DNA from: an uncultured Blautia sp.
GTDB taxonomy: Bacteria > Bacillota > Clostridia > Lachnospirales > Lachnospiraceae
Length of the DNA stretch: 16,997 nt
Assembly (NCBI GenBank): GCA_900541985.1
Contig: UQLX01000045.1
Coordinates: 1-16,997 of the forward strand
Reading direction: 5' to 3'
Part shown: positions 7,121 to 13,886 of the stretch, in pieces
Layout: each line of letters starts with the position of its first letter
Position numbering within the stretch: position 1 is the first letter of the stretch
Program-made: the position numbers and the translations under genes
Notes under the pieces: model-generated
Database searches by the model: none
Seen by the model: the letters and a program-made list of their open reading frames with translations, nothing else
Told to the model about the DNA's origin: nothing

Positions 7121-7852
7121 ATGCTGATCCAATGTATTCGTGCAGAAAAACAGAAGCTGCGCCACTCTCTTATCCTTCCTGCCTGTCTTTTTATTCCGGT
7201 AATCCCTGCTGTTATGGGAACCTTCAACTATATGCAGAACCTTGGAATACTGAAATCTCAGTGGTATTCTCTGTGGACACAGCATACACTGTTTTATGCC
7301 AGTTTTTTCTTTGCCCCGCTGATTGGTCTGTACTGCTCTTATATCTGGAGGCTGGAGCACAGACATAACAACTGGAACAGGATCATGACCGCCCCGGTTC
7401 CGGTCTCTGACCTGTTTTTCGGAAAACTGGTCTGGATCCTGCTTATTACCCTTCTGACCCAGCTTTGGACCGGAATTCTTTATCTGATCAGTGGTAAGCT
7501 TGCCGGTCTTCCGGGAATTTTCCCTCTGGAAATTATAATCTGGATTTTAAGAGGGACTCTGGGTGCCATACCTATCTGCTGCCTTCAGTTATTTCTATCC
7601 ATGAGAATACGAAGTTTTTCCATTCCGGTAGGAATCGGGCTGATCGGAAGTGTGCTTGGCGTATTATTTAATAATGAGGGAATCGGCATTTTCTGGCCAT
7701 ACAGCCTGATGCTTCTGGGAATGAACTCCAATGGCACAAATGAATCGATTTTAAAAGATTTCCTTCCATTTCTTCTGTCTGTAACTGTTTTTTCGCTGTT
7801 CTTTTGCCTGGCAGCCATATGGAATCTGAAACACCGGGATGTAAAAGCCTAA
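7121..7852 (+). CDS. lantibiotic-protection ABC transporter permease (LanG/MutG/CprC type)
   Basis: This 243-residue membrane protein has about six hydrophobic segments. The start ATG at 7121 follows an AAAGGAGG ribosome site inside the end of the previous gene. The N-terminus (CIRAEKQKLRHSLI) resembles that of the preceding permease, pointing to an old duplication. A motif near RLEHRHNNWNRIMTAPV lies after the second helix and is typical of this permease group. It completes a LanF-E-G set. No clear terminator follows. The ssrA promoter begins 19 bp after the stop, so read-through into ssrA is possible. Confidence 0.83.
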   Translation: MLIQCIRAEKQKLRHSLILPACLFIPVIPAVMGTFNYMQNLGILKSQWYSLWTQHTLFYASFFFAPLIGLYCSYIWRLEHRHNNWNRIMTAPVPVSDLFFGKLVWILLITLLTQLWTGILYLISGKLAGLPGIFPLEIIIWILRGTLGAIPICCLQLFLSMRIRSFSIPVGIGLIGSVLGVLFNNEGIGIFWPYSLMLLGMNSNGTNESILKDFLPFLLSVTVFSLFFCLAAIWNLKHRDVKA

Positions 7853-7870
7853 AATGAAAGCAGCTTCCTC

Positions 7871-7899
7871 TTGACAGATGCTGATATTTCTTCTAATAT
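7871..7899 (+). promoter_or_regulatory. ssrA promoter
   Basis: A perfect -35 box TTGACA (7871-7876), a 17-bp spacer and TAATAT (7894-7899) lie upstream of the tmRNA. Transcription would start near 7906 and give a 5' leader of about 50 nt, to be removed by RNase P. Confidence 0.7.
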
Positions 7900-7955
7900 A
7901 TAAAGACAGAAAAGCTTATGTTCGTCTGTATACCAGTCATTATCTTATCATGTAA

Positions 7956-8301
7956 GGGCTTGTACTGGTTTCGACGGGGGCTTTGAAGTTGAGGAAGCCA
8001 TCCGCAGACTCCTGGACTGCGTATCAACCGGGAACCTAAATATAAACGCAAACGAACAGTACGCGTTAGCAGCCTAATTGCTGCTCGTCAGCCCTGATGC
8101 ACTCACACATCAGGAATCTGGCGTCGACTATGTGAGAAACCTTGCCGGGTAAGCTTTGCCCCGGTAGATGTATCATGAAGCTACTGAAGCGGTAAGCCTG
8201 TCGGTGGGCGTGCCGCCAAGGGAATGTTAAATCAGCGACTGTGATGGGAGATGCCGCAAGGGATAGGCTTTCGGACGCGGGTTCAATTCCCGCCAGGTCC
8301 A
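7956..8301 (+). ncRNA. ssrA: transfer-messenger RNA (tmRNA)
   Basis: The 5' end GGGCTTG followed by TACTGGTTTCGACGGGGG and the 3' T-arm CGGACGCGGGTTCAATTCCCG are hallmarks of tmRNA. The 7-bp acceptor stem forms between GGGCTTG (7956-7962) and CAGGTCC (8294-8300) with two G-U pairs and one U-G pair among them. The discriminator A is at 8301. The next bases are CTA, so CCA is not encoded and must be added. The resume codon GCA is at 8048, and the tag reads ANEQYALAA with a stop TAA at 8075-8077. tmRNA frees ribosomes stalled on broken messages and marks the product for proteolysis. Length (346 nt) is normal. Confidence 0.97.
8048..8077 (+). other. tmRNA tag reading frame (ANEQYALAA)
   Basis: GCA AAC GAA CAG TAC GCG TTA GCA GCC TAA encodes the proteolysis tag ANEQYALAA. 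The C-terminal ALAA is the part recognised by ClpXP-type proteases. It is followed by a GC-rich hairpin, as usual for the region after the tag. Confidence 0.92.
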
Positions 8302-8304
8302 CTA

Positions 8305-8350
8305 AAAAAACCGGTAAGTACAGGTTCACCTGTGTTTACCGGGTTTTTTA
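8305..8350. terminator. bidirectional terminator between ssrA and lrgB
   Basis: A stem of ACCGGTAA-TACAGG with CCTGTGTTTACCGGGT around a TTCA loop is flanked by A-runs on the left and T-runs on the right. It can end ssrA (plus strand) and the lrgAB operon (minus strand), which converge here. Confidence 0.9.
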
Positions 8351-8372
8351 TAATAAAAACAAACATCTTTCA

Positions 8373-9065
8373 TTACATAAAATTTGCAAAAACAGACGCA
8401 CCAACTACTGTACAAAGGCCGCATACCACAATCGCCAGACTGCTCATAGCGCCTTCTACCTCGCCCATTTCCATTGCTTTAGCGGTTCCCACCGCATGGG
8501 CGGCAGTTCCAATGGCCAGTCCCCTGGATACCGCATGACGGATCCGAAAAAATTTACATACCGATTCTGCCGCAATATTTCCAAGCACACCGGTAATGAT
8601 AATGGTTGCCACCGAAATGGTCACATATCCTCCCAGTTCCTCAGATACTCCCATACCGATCGCTGTTGTAATGGATTTTGGGAGAAGTGTCACATATTCT
8701 CTGTGGCTGAGTCCGAAAGCCATGGCCATAGCAAAAATACTTCCCAGACTTGCCAGTACACCGGACAGGATTCCTGTCAAAATGGCAACCACATTCTTTT
8801 TGAGAACCTCCAGCTGTATATACAGCGGAATCGCCAGACAGACGGTTGCCGGAGTTAAAAGATAGCTTAAATACTGCGCGCTTGCATTATAACTGTCATA
8901 ATCCACATGAAATAATACCAGAACACCTATCACCAGCAGGATAGAAATTAAAAGTGGATTCAAAATTGCCTTTTTCCATTTTCTCTGAGCAGCAAGCCCG
9001 ATTTCATAAGCCAGAAGACTGATCACAAACCCCAGCGTCGCTGAATTCAGTACTATATTTTCCAT
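8373..9065 (-). CDS. lrgB: LrgB/CidB-family membrane protein
   Basis: This 230-residue protein is hydrophobic throughout and of normal LrgB length. It carries the conserved stretches LLPKSITTAIGMGVSEELGG (about residues 127-146) and RGLAIGTAAHAVGTAKAMEMG towards the C-terminus, which are diagnostic for the family. LrgB works with LrgA; in Bacillus and Streptococcus mutans such pairs act in pyruvate uptake or release, and in Staphylococcus they affect murein hydrolase activity and cell lysis. Which applies here is not visible. Its ATG is 1 nt after the lrgA stop, so the two are coupled. No lytTR-type regulator or lytSR system adjoins the pair. Confidence 0.93.
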   Translation of the reverse strand: MENIVLNSATLGFVISLLAYEIGLAAQRKWKKAILNPLLISILLVIGVLVLFHVDYDSYNASAQYLSYLLTPATVCLAIPLYIQLEVLKKNVVAILTGILSGVLASLGSIFAMAMAFGLSHREYVTLLPKSITTAIGMGVSEELGGYVTISVATIIITGVLGNIAAESVCKFFRIRHAVSRGLAIGTAAHAVGTAKAMEMGEVEGAMSSLAIVVCGLCTVVGASVFANFM

Positions 9066-9066
9066 T

Positions 9067-9435
9067 TTAGTTCTCTTCCTCCTCCTTTTTTCCCTTACGA
9101 TCCATCATAAAATCTGTCACCTTTCCGGTCACAAACATCACGATAAAGGTTGTCGTAACTGTGATCACAAGAAGCGGAACAAGAAATTCCTGAAGTTCTC
9201 CCCAGGAGGCCATCAGTCCCACACCGGCAGGAATAAACATCAGAGGCATAATCTCGATCAGAAATTCTCCTACCTCTTTTACATGCTCTACCTTGATCAC
9301 TCTGGCAAGAAGTAAAACAAACATCAGCAAAAGTCCGTAAATACTTCCCGGAATCGGCAGCGGAAGGAAATATTTCATCAGCTCTCCTGCGCAGGTAACT
9401 CCCAGAATGATTCCGAATTGTCTCATATACTTCAT
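9067..9435 (-). CDS. lrgA: LrgA/CidA-family holin-like membrane protein
   Basis: The start is put at the ATG at 9435, which has a TGGAGG ribosome site, giving 122 residues, the usual LrgA length. A longer frame reaching 9624 runs through the promoter and is rejected. The protein has about four membrane helices with the family motif PLPIPGSIYGLLLMF (about residues 25-39) and the PLMFIPAGVGLM stretch. It ends in a charged tail, KGKKEEEEN. LrgA is a holin-like partner of LrgB. The pair is transcribed from a promoter about 70 bp upstream. Confidence 0.92.
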   Translation of the reverse strand: MKYMRQFGIILGVTCAGELMKYFLPLPIPGSIYGLLLMFVLLLARVIKVEHVKEVGEFLIEIMPLMFIPAGVGLMASWGELQEFLVPLLVITVTTTFIVMFVTGKVTDFMMDRKGKKEEEEN

Positions 9436-9511
9436 CTTTTTCCTCCAGACATCATTTGATCCATTGAAATACAGCAGGATTTTAATACTGTACTGTGCAA
9501 TAACGTTTTTC

Positions 9512-9541
9512 ATTATATCACAGAACAATTTTTTTATACAA
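9512..9541 (-). promoter_or_regulatory. lrgAB promoter
   Basis: On the minus strand TTGTAT (9541-9536), an 18-bp spacer and a perfect extended TGATATAAT (-10 hexamer 9517-9512) precede lrgA. The start near 9505 leaves a leader of about 70 nt. Confidence 0.68.
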
Positions 9542-9600
9542 GAGAAAAACTGCCTGATATCCAACGATTTCGCTTTATTAAAATTTGTAAATATGTCCAA

Positions 9601-9615
9601 ATCGGTCTGACCAAT
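9601..9615. promoter_or_regulatory. 15-bp inverted repeat, LysR-type T-N11-A site candidate
   Basis: ATCGGTC-T-GACCAAT is a 7-1-7 dyad matching at six of seven arm positions. It contains T-N11-A (9602 and 9614). It lies about 95 bp upstream of the lrgA start and about 100 bp upstream of the nhaC start, so it could control either. No regulator gene is in the window. Confidence 0.35.
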
Positions 9616-9698
9616 CATTATCACACATAAAGAACAGCTTTTTAATGAATAATGTTTTGAATTCCTTGCATTTTTTTATGGTTTCCTGACTGTTTCCA

Positions 9699-9707
9699 TG
9701 ATACAAT
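9699..9707 (+). promoter_or_regulatory. nhaC extended -10 promoter element
   Basis: TGATACAAT (9699-9707) is an extended -10 element with a near-consensus hexamer TACAAT. No good -35 box is found at 17 bp (TGGTTT at 9679-9684), which the TG extension may offset. Confidence 0.45.
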
Positions 9708-9740
9708 AAATATATTGTTACTTTATGGAGGAAATTGAAT

Positions 9741-11054
9741 ATGAAAAAAGGAAACTGGAAGGCTCTCCTTCCAATCGCAGTGTTTCTGGTCATGTATCTG
9801 GGACTTGGAATCCTCTTCGAATATGTTTTGAAGATTCCTATGGGATTTTATAATATCCCCATTGTAGTTTCATTTCTGACCGCTCTTCTGGTTGCATGCA
9901 TCCAGAATCCCAAACTGAGTTTTGACGAAAAACTGGCCGTCATGGCTCAGGGTGTCGGTGACAAAAATATCGTGACTATGATCCTCATCTTTATGGTTGC
10001 CGGTATTTTTGTAGGTGTTGTTGGAAGAGAAAGTGCAGAAAGTGTCGCTTACTTCCTGCTGTCTATCATTCCAGCGCGTTTTGCAGTGATCGTACTTTTT
10101 GTGGTAAGCTGTTTTGTATCTCTTGCCATGGGTACTTCCGTAGGAACCATTACCCTGATCACACCTATTGCTCTTGCAGTATCTACCGGCTCCGGCTTTT
10201 CCGCACCTCTTTGTATCGGTGCAGTCATGGGCGGCGCTATGTTTGGAGATAATCTTTCCTTTATCTCTGATACCACAATTGCTGCATGTAACGGACAGGG
10301 TTGTGCAATGAAAGACAAATTCCGTGCCAACTTTAAGATTGCCCTTCCGGCTGCTCTGGTCACACTGGCGATCATTTTTGTCCGCACTTCCGGCGGAGCA
10401 GACAGTGCTGCCATCATCAAAGACTATAACCTGATCCGTATTATTCCGTATCTTCTTGTACTGATCGGCGGAATTATCGGAATCAACGTATTTGTAGTCC
10501 TGCTGATCGGAATCCTTTCCGGTTCCATAATCGTGCTTGCAACAGGCGCTACCCCTGCAACAGAGCTTCTGGCAAATATGGGAGCCGGTGCTGCCGGCAT
10601 GTACGAAACGACCATGGTTGCAATCCTTGTTTCTGCAATCTGTGCTCTGATCCAGAAATATGACGGATTTACAGCTCTTCTGAACTTTATCCGCCGTATT
10701 TTCAAGACCCAGAAAGGTGGCAAGCTTGGAATGGGACTTCTGGTTGGCGCTATGGACATTGCCACTGCAAACAATACCGTTGCAATTGTTATGGCAAACC
10801 CAATCGCCAAAGAAATGGCAGAGGAATATGATGTAACACCTCAGACAACAGCTTCTATTCTGGACACTTTTTCCTGTGTATTCCAGGGTGTGATTCCTTA
10901 CGGTGCCCAGATGCTGATTGCCATTTCCACTGCTGCCGAACTTGGATTTGAGGTTTCTGCTTTTGACATCATGCCGAATCTCTACTATCCATACATACTT
11001 CTGATCAGTGCATTGTTCTATATGTTCCTTGCACCGAAAAAGAAAACAAAATAA
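9741..11054 (+). CDS. nhaC: NhaC-family Na+/H+ antiporter-like transporter
   Basis: The ATG at 9741 is chosen because GGAGG (9727-9731) lies 9 nt before it; the upstream in-frame TTG at 9735 is too close. The 437-residue protein is strongly hydrophobic, with about 11-12 helices. It has the family motifs LAMGTSVGT (about 128-136) and GGAMFGDNLSFISDTTI (164-180), where the Asp and Ser/Thr residues are thought to line the ion path. A second-half segment IATANNTVAIVMANPIAKEMA is also conserved. Family members exchange Na+ for H+ or carry organic acids such as malate/lactate; the substrate is not fixed by sequence. It stands alone, divergent from lrgA, and is closed by its own terminator. Confidence 0.83.
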   Translation: MKKGNWKALLPIAVFLVMYLGLGILFEYVLKIPMGFYNIPIVVSFLTALLVACIQNPKLSFDEKLAVMAQGVGDKNIVTMILIFMVAGIFVGVVGRESAESVAYFLLSIIPARFAVIVLFVVSCFVSLAMGTSVGTITLITPIALAVSTGSGFSAPLCIGAVMGGAMFGDNLSFISDTTIAACNGQGCAMKDKFRANFKIALPAALVTLAIIFVRTSGGADSAAIIKDYNLIRIIPYLLVLIGGIIGINVFVVLLIGILSGSIIVLATGATPATELLANMGAGAAGMYETTMVAILVSAICALIQKYDGFTALLNFIRRIFKTQKGGKLGMGLLVGAMDIATANNTVAIVMANPIAKEMAEEYDVTPQTTASILDTFSCVFQGVIPYGAQMLIAISTAAELGFEVSAFDIMPNLYYPYILLISALFYMFLAPKKKTK

Positions 11055-11107
11055 AAAAAGGCTGACGACAGAATTTTGAAATCAAAGATCTCTGTTGTCA
11101 GCTTTTT
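11055..11107. terminator. bidirectional terminator between nhaC and aldo/keto reductase
   Basis: GCTGACGACAGA (11061-11072) pairs with TCTGTTGTCAGC (11091-11102), and the loop can extend the stem (ATTTTGA with TCAAAGAT). A-runs lie on the left and T-runs on the right. It serves the two convergent genes. Confidence 0.9.
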
Positions 11108-11123
11108 TCTTATTTAAAATTTT

Positions 11124-12131
11124 TTATTCGCCCATATCCTCAGCACATTTTTTCAGTTTTTCACGGATTGGAAGGTGATAAGGACATCTTTTTTCACATT
11201 CTCCGCAGCCAATGCAGGCAGATGCCTTAACCGCAAGGGAACTGTAGCGGTCTTTTGCCCAGTCAGCCAGATTGTATCTCTGAAGATATCCGGCAAACAG
11301 GAACACACTTGGGATATTGATGCCGACTGTACATGGCGCACAGTAGTTGCAGCGGCGGCAGAAATCAGTTCCCAGCTGTTTTTTCACCTCTTCAATCTTC
11401 TGCAGTTCTTCGCCTGTAAGAGGTGTCTCATCCTCACAGGCTCTGATGTTCTGATCCAGTTCCTCCGGTTCTGCCATTCCCGGAATCACAACCGTAACAT
11501 CCTTATTTGCGCAGATATAACGAAGTGCAAGAGAGGCATCCTCAATGGCGCCTCCTGCAAGAGGCTTCATATCAATAAATCCGATATTTTTCTCTGCACA
11601 TTTCCGGATCAGTTCCTCACCCTGATTTTCAACAATGTTATAAGGAAACATAATCGTTTCCACCCAATCCAGCTCCAGAGCTTTTTCAAACACATGGACG
11701 GAATGACAGGTCAGTCCTATATGACCGATTTTTCCCGCTTCTCTTGCCTCTATAAGAGCCTCCAGAGCGCCATCCTTTCCAGTTACCTGCTCCAGCTGTT
11801 CCATGCTGGGGTTATGTACCTGGTAAAGATCAATGTAATCTGTCCGGAGATTGCAAAGACTGGTCTCAATGTCTGCCGCCATAGCCGCTTTTGTCCTTGC
11901 CATGGATTTCGTGGCTGCCACAAATCTGTCGCGGATTCCTTCCATTGCATAGCCGAGATATTCTTCACTGACTGTGTATCCTCTGGCTGTGTCAATATAA
12001 TTGATGCCTCTTTCTGCCATTTCATGCAGGAGCTTTCTGGTTCCTTCTGCGTCGATCCTCTGAATCGGAATCCCGCCAAATCCCATCCGGGAAATGGTAA
12101 GTCCTGTTTTGCCTAATTTTCTGTATTCCAT
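11124..12131 (-). CDS. aldo/keto reductase with C-terminal 4Fe-4S ferredoxin domain
   Basis: This 335-residue protein starts at the ATG at 12131 after GAAGGGGGA. The aldo/keto reductase barrel has the catalytic set Asp47, Tyr52, Lys75 and His106 (IDTARGY, ATKS, QVHN). The C-terminal part adds two cysteine clusters: CRRCNYCAPC (Cys258, 261, 264, 267) and CIGCGECEKRC (Cys306, 309, 312, 316). The second is a classic 4Fe-4S ferredoxin motif. This fused form is common in anaerobes, and its in vivo substrate is mostly unknown. It could take electrons from ferredoxin-like chains rather than only NAD(P)H. It is downstream of the efp hairpin and has no obvious strong promoter; a TATAGT (12170-12165 region) is the best -10 candidate. 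Confidence 0.92.
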   Translation of the reverse strand: MEYRKLGKTGLTISRMGFGGIPIQRIDAEGTRKLLHEMAERGINYIDTARGYTVSEEYLGYAMEGIRDRFVAATKSMARTKAAMAADIETSLCNLRTDYIDLYQVHNPSMEQLEQVTGKDGALEALIEAREAGKIGHIGLTCHSVHVFEKALELDWVETIMFPYNIVENQGEELIRKCAEKNIGFIDMKPLAGGAIEDASLALRYICANKDVTVVIPGMAEPEELDQNIRACEDETPLTGEELQKIEEVKKQLGTDFCRRCNYCAPCTVGINIPSVFLFAGYLQRYNLADWAKDRYSSLAVKASACIGCGECEKRCPYHLPIREKLKKCAEDMGE

Positions 12132-12175
12132 ATAAATCCCCCTTCTTTTTTCATTTTTCTGCCACTATACAAAGA

Positions 12176-12201
12176 ATACCGCCGGCAGATACCGGCGGTA
12201 T
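12176..12201 (-). terminator. perfect hairpin after efp, probable terminator
   Basis: ATACCGCCGG (12176-12185) and CCGGCGGTAT (12192-12201) form a perfect 10-bp stem with a 6-nt loop. On the minus strand only TTCTTTG follows, a poor U-tract, so some read-through into the reductase gene is likely. Confidence 0.6.
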
Positions 12202-12217
12202 AGATTTCTGAAAAAAA

Positions 12218-12775
12218 TCAGACTCTGGACAGATATTCACCTGTTCTTGTATCGATTTTTAATTTGTCCCCCTGGTTTACAAACAGCGGAACCTGAACCT
12301 GTGCACCAGTTTCAACGATTGCCGGCTTTGTAGCTCCCTGTGCTGTATTTCCTGCAAATCCCGGTTCTGTTTCCGTAACCTCCAGCTCTACAAAGAGAGG
12401 CGGCTCAATTGCAAATACGTTTCCGTTGTGGGAACAGATCTTAACAATCTCATTTTCCTTAACGAATTTCAGAGAATCTCCAACCTGATCTGCGGTAAGA
12501 GCGATCTGATCGTAGGTTTCTATGTTCATGAAGTTGTAAAGTTCTCCGTCATTGTACAGGTAGCTCATATCCACACGTTCAATACGTGCCTGCGGGAATT
12601 TCTCTGTAGGACGGAAAGATTTTTCCAGTACAGCTCCTGTGATGATGTTTTTATATTTTGTTCTGACAAATGCAGCGCCCTTTCCAGGTTTTACATGCTG
12701 AAATTCAACAATCTGACATACATTTCCCTCAATTTCAAGTGTGATACCGTTTTTGAAATCACCTGCTGAAATCAT
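12218..12775 (-). CDS. efp: elongation factor P
   Basis: EF-P enters ribosomes stalled at consecutive prolines and promotes peptide bond formation. The 185-residue length and the three beta-barrel domains fit the family. The tip loop of domain I reads VKPGKGAAF with Lys32, the position that is modified in other bacteria; the residue is Lys as in Bacillus and E. coli. The C-terminal OB domain ends with KIDTRTGEYLSRV, the usual signature. The ATG at 12775 follows an AAGGAGG ribosome site. It lies 62 bp after shikimate kinase. The aroK-efp neighbourhood is common in clostridia, so the genes are probably co-transcribed. No EF-P modification gene (epmA/B, earP, ymfI) is in the window. Confidence 0.97.
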   Translation of the reverse strand: MISAGDFKNGITLEIEGNVCQIVEFQHVKPGKGAAFVRTKYKNIITGAVLEKSFRPTEKFPQARIERVDMSYLYNDGELYNFMNIETYDQIALTADQVGDSLKFVKENEIVKICSHNGNVFAIEPPLFVELEVTETEPGFAGNTAQGATKPAIVETGAQVQVPLFVNQGDKLKIDTRTGEYLSRV

Positions 12776-12837
12776 AGTTAAATCCTCCTTCTAGTAATCT
12801 TCACTACTCAACATTCTATAATACCACAACAGTTTTT

Positions 12838-13362
12838 TCAACTGTTTTTTTCGTAAGCCGCCAATTTTTCCTTAATTTCTTTTATAAGCTCCTCAAAAGG
12901 CTTCTCTCCGGTTATCACCTGGATATCCGCAAACTTCTGATATACCGGATCTCTCTGTTTCAGAAGCTTCTTGATCTTTTCGTCTCTGTCATCTCCATCC
13001 AGAAGCGGGTCTTTTCTGGAACCCTCCAGTCTCTTTTTCAGCGTTTCCAGAGATCCCTTCAGATATACAACGGTTCCCAGTTCTTTCAGATATTTCTGGT
13101 TCTGTTCCTGAAGAGGCAGCCCGGATCCCAGCGAGATCACCTTTTTTTCCTTATCATTGATCAGTTCCTTCAATGCCATTGTTTCCAGAGCACGGAAAAA
13201 AGGTTCTCCGAATTTTTCAAATATCTCTCTGACAGAAAGATTCATTTTTTTTACAATTAATTTTTCAAGATCCACAAAAGGCAGTCCCAAATCTCCGGAA
13301 AGCTGTTTGCCTACTCTCGTTTTACCTGAACCCATAAACCCGATGATCACCACATGGTTCAT
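12838..13362 (-). CDS. aroK: shikimate kinase (divergent active site)
   Basis: It phosphorylates shikimate to shikimate 3-phosphate in the chorismate pathway. The 174-residue protein has Walker A GFMGSGKTRVG (8-18), FFRALE (Arg57, shikimate-binding), RKDPLL (Arg116, lid) and QRDPVY (Arg137). Two positions differ from the textbook enzyme. The DxD motif is DLE (Asp31-Glu33), and the GGG motif that binds the substrate is GSG (79-81). Related clostridial enzymes may share these changes, but this should temper the assignment. It overlaps yqeG by 4 bp (ATGA), so both are translated together. The end of the gene contains a small AACAGTT/AACTGTT hairpin overlapping the stop. Confidence 0.85.
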   Translation of the reverse strand: MNHVVIIGFMGSGKTRVGKQLSGDLGLPFVDLEKLIVKKMNLSVREIFEKFGEPFFRALETMALKELINDKEKKVISLGSGLPLQEQNQKYLKELGTVVYLKGSLETLKKRLEGSRKDPLLDGDDRDEKIKKLLKQRDPVYQKFADIQVITGEKPFEELIKEIKEKLAAYEKNS

Positions 13363-13862
13363 AAAGTTCCCTCCTCTTTCCTGTAAAAATAAAGTACGAT
13401 TCTCTCCAGATATCGTTTCAAAACGATCTGAATCTCTTCTTTCGGATGGATCGGCTTCACAAGGATATTACGGATTCCGGTTCTTTTTGCCCCGTAAATG
13501 TCTGTAAAAAGCTGATCTCCGATAAAAACTGTGTTGGAACAGTCAGTACCCAGCAGCTCCATGGCTTTTTTATAATTTCCTACTGCCGGCTTATGTGCAT
13601 TTTCTATAAATTGCTCCCCGATCTTTTCATTAAAGGAAGCAACTCTCTGGATCTGGTTATTTGATAAAAAGCAGCTCTTAAATCCAATCCTGCGAAGGCG
13701 TTCAAAAAGCGCTACTGCCCGTTCATCCGCCGGTGCCCCGTGAGGCACCAGCGTATTATCGATATCGAACAGAAGACCTCTGTAGCCTTCCTGATATAGC
13801 TTTTCGTAATCTACTGCATACGCAGATTCCAGATACTCATCCGGAAAAAAACATCGAAACAT
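13359..13862 (-). CDS. yqeG: YqeG-family HAD phosphatase (subfamily IIIA)
   Basis: The start is set at the ATG at 13862, since CAGGAGAG lies just before it; an upstream TTG at 13877 precedes the ribosome site. The 167-residue protein has the HAD motif I FDIDNTLV (Asp33, Asp35), motif II SNN (Ser67), a Lys in HKPAVGNY and motif III IGDQLFTD. All catalytic positions are kept. The cellular substrate of YqeG proteins is not established; the group is often found with shikimate genes, as here. It sits 24 bp after citrate synthase and overlaps aroK by 4 bp. Confidence 0.93.
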   Translation of the reverse strand: MFRCFFPDEYLESAYAVDYEKLYQEGYRGLLFDIDNTLVPHGAPADERAVALFERLRRIGFKSCFLSNNQIQRVASFNEKIGEQFIENAHKPAVGNYKKAMELLGTDCSNTVFIGDQLFTDIYGAKRTGIRNILVKPIHPKEEIQIVLKRYLERIVLYFYRKEEGTL

Positions 13863-13886
13863 TTTTCTCTCCTGCAACTAATATTT

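Larger units (their letters stand above)
9436..9740. other. lrgA-nhaC divergent intergenic region
   Basis: These 305 bp hold the lrgA leader and promoter (minus strand), a 15-bp inverted repeat at 9601-9615, and the nhaC promoter and ribosome site (plus strand). I see no gene in it; the in-frame extension upstream of lrgA is low-complexity AT-rich sequence without a usable start. Confidence 0.6.

Noticed and set aside
8241..8858. Plus-strand frame running from tmRNA into lrgB antisense
   Set aside because: It overlaps the mature tmRNA 3' end and the terminator and has no ribosome site or domain.
9436..9624. N-terminal extension of lrgA to 9624
   Set aside because: The lrgA promoter (9512-9541) lies inside it, and the ribosome site and family length support the ATG at 9435.
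11175..12116. Plus-strand open frame of 313 codons opposite the aldo/keto reductase
   Set aside because: The reductase on the minus strand has all catalytic residues and both Fe-S clusters; the plus frame has none.
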